A stretch of 64,000 nt of DNA from Streptomyces sp. SPB162. GTDB lineage: Bacteria > Actinomycetota > Actinomycetes > Streptomycetales > Streptomycetaceae. The notes beneath the pieces were generated by a model. It was not told the origin of the DNA. It did not search any database and saw nothing but the letters and a program-made list of their open reading frames with translations. Position numbers and translations under genes: made by a program. Positions 63,611 to 64,000 of this stretch are shown here, in pieces. The stretch's first letter is position 1, and the number at the start of each line of letters is the position of its first letter. The stretch is taken from assembly GCF_029504575.1 (NCBI RefSeq), contig NZ_JAQFII010000001.1, positions 6,517,001 through 6,581,000 of the forward strand. Reading direction: 5' to 3'.

Positions 63611-64000
63611 TCACCGGAACGGGTTCTCCGTCCCCCAGTCGTCCTCACCCGCAGCGTCGAGGAGTTCGGGCAGGTCAGAGCCCTCTACGTCCCGCTGGTC
63701 GATCCACCATCCGGCCCGCGTGATGCCCCGCGCCTTCTCCTCCACCTCCGCCCAGTCCGCCTCGTCCCAGGTCCCCTCGACCACCAGCACGGTTGTGCGC
63801 GGCGGCCACCAGCTGATGACGGGAGCGCACACCCCAGTCCAGGGCCTTGTCCGGCCCTTCCATCGGCGGCATATCGAACTTCTCCGCCCACTCGACGGCA
63901 GCCTGCTGCTCCTGGGCACGCTTGGCGGCGAGCCACTCTTCCTTGGATGGGCTGTCGGTATCGCGGGCGGCTTTCCAGCAGTCGGTGCAGTTCTTCGTCG
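63611..64000 (-). pseudogene. partial hypothetical protein with a CxxC motif, frameshifted
   Basis: From the window edge the minus strand reads NCTDCWKAARDTDSPSKEEW, LAAKRAQEQQAAVEWAEKFD, GPDKALDWGVRSRHQLVAAA, then one frame over TTVLVVEGTWDEADWAEVEE, ITRAGWWIDQRDVEGSDLPE to the stop at 63611. The change is near 63800. The start lies outside the window. The CxxC suggests a zinc ribbon. No family recognised. Confidence 0.5.

Overview
The window is high-GC actinobacterial DNA, almost certainly Streptomyces or a close relative. The evidence is the codon bias, frequent GTG and TTG starts, PucR/SpoIIE/TerD-type genes and a large set of DUF317 proteins, a family known almost only from Streptomyces. 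No rRNA, tRNA or CRISPR array was seen. The region reads as accessory sequence: transporters and stress genes mixed with several insertion sequences and decaying fragments, followed by a plasmid- or ICE-like block.

1-19 kb: an integrase scrap; an ArsR regulator with an interrupted Mg2+-type P-type ATPase; a truncated LytR-CpsA-Psr protein; TatA; an IS5-family element (4650-5758); a MarR regulator divergent from a ClC-CBS chloride channel, with a clear operator between them; then a Na+/H+ antiporter, a CBS protein and a NhaD/ArsB-type permease, two small membrane proteins and a STAS protein. A TerD protein, a Tn3-transposase remnant, two APC permeases (one frameshifted) and a universal-stress-protein remnant follow. 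19-30 kb: a PRC-barrel protein, an IS1634-family element with defined ends, a flotillin/NfeD pair, RacP-like genes, a second IS5 element, an IS481 element with defined ends, an ISAs1 remnant and a decayed second copy of the permease/STAS segment.

30-46 kb: mostly intact chromosomal-type genes: a PucR regulator, a double TrkA-N membrane protein, a cytochrome b561/sulfite-oxidase-like fusion with a partner, a translationally coupled cassette (GT2, DUF2064, methyltransferase, GT87), an SGNH hydrolase, a SpoIIE phosphatase, a MerR regulator divergent from a SulP transporter, and terD/terB with strong hairpin terminators.

46-64 kb: a leftward, tightly packed gene train with many 4-base stop/start overlaps. 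It holds at least five DUF317 genes, a TraG/VirD4-type coupling protein, a relaxase-like protein without the usual histidines, a DnaB-N-domain protein, a C5 cytosine methyltransferase (frameshifted) coupled to a PAPS-reductase-like protein, and many unknowns. Two near-identical stem-loops bracket the train at 47.18 and 63.57 kb. This block is the best candidate for an undescribed conjugative or mobilisable element with a DNA-modification module. Many genes across the window carry single-base frameshifts, so sequence errors must be separated from true decay before any gene is called dead.
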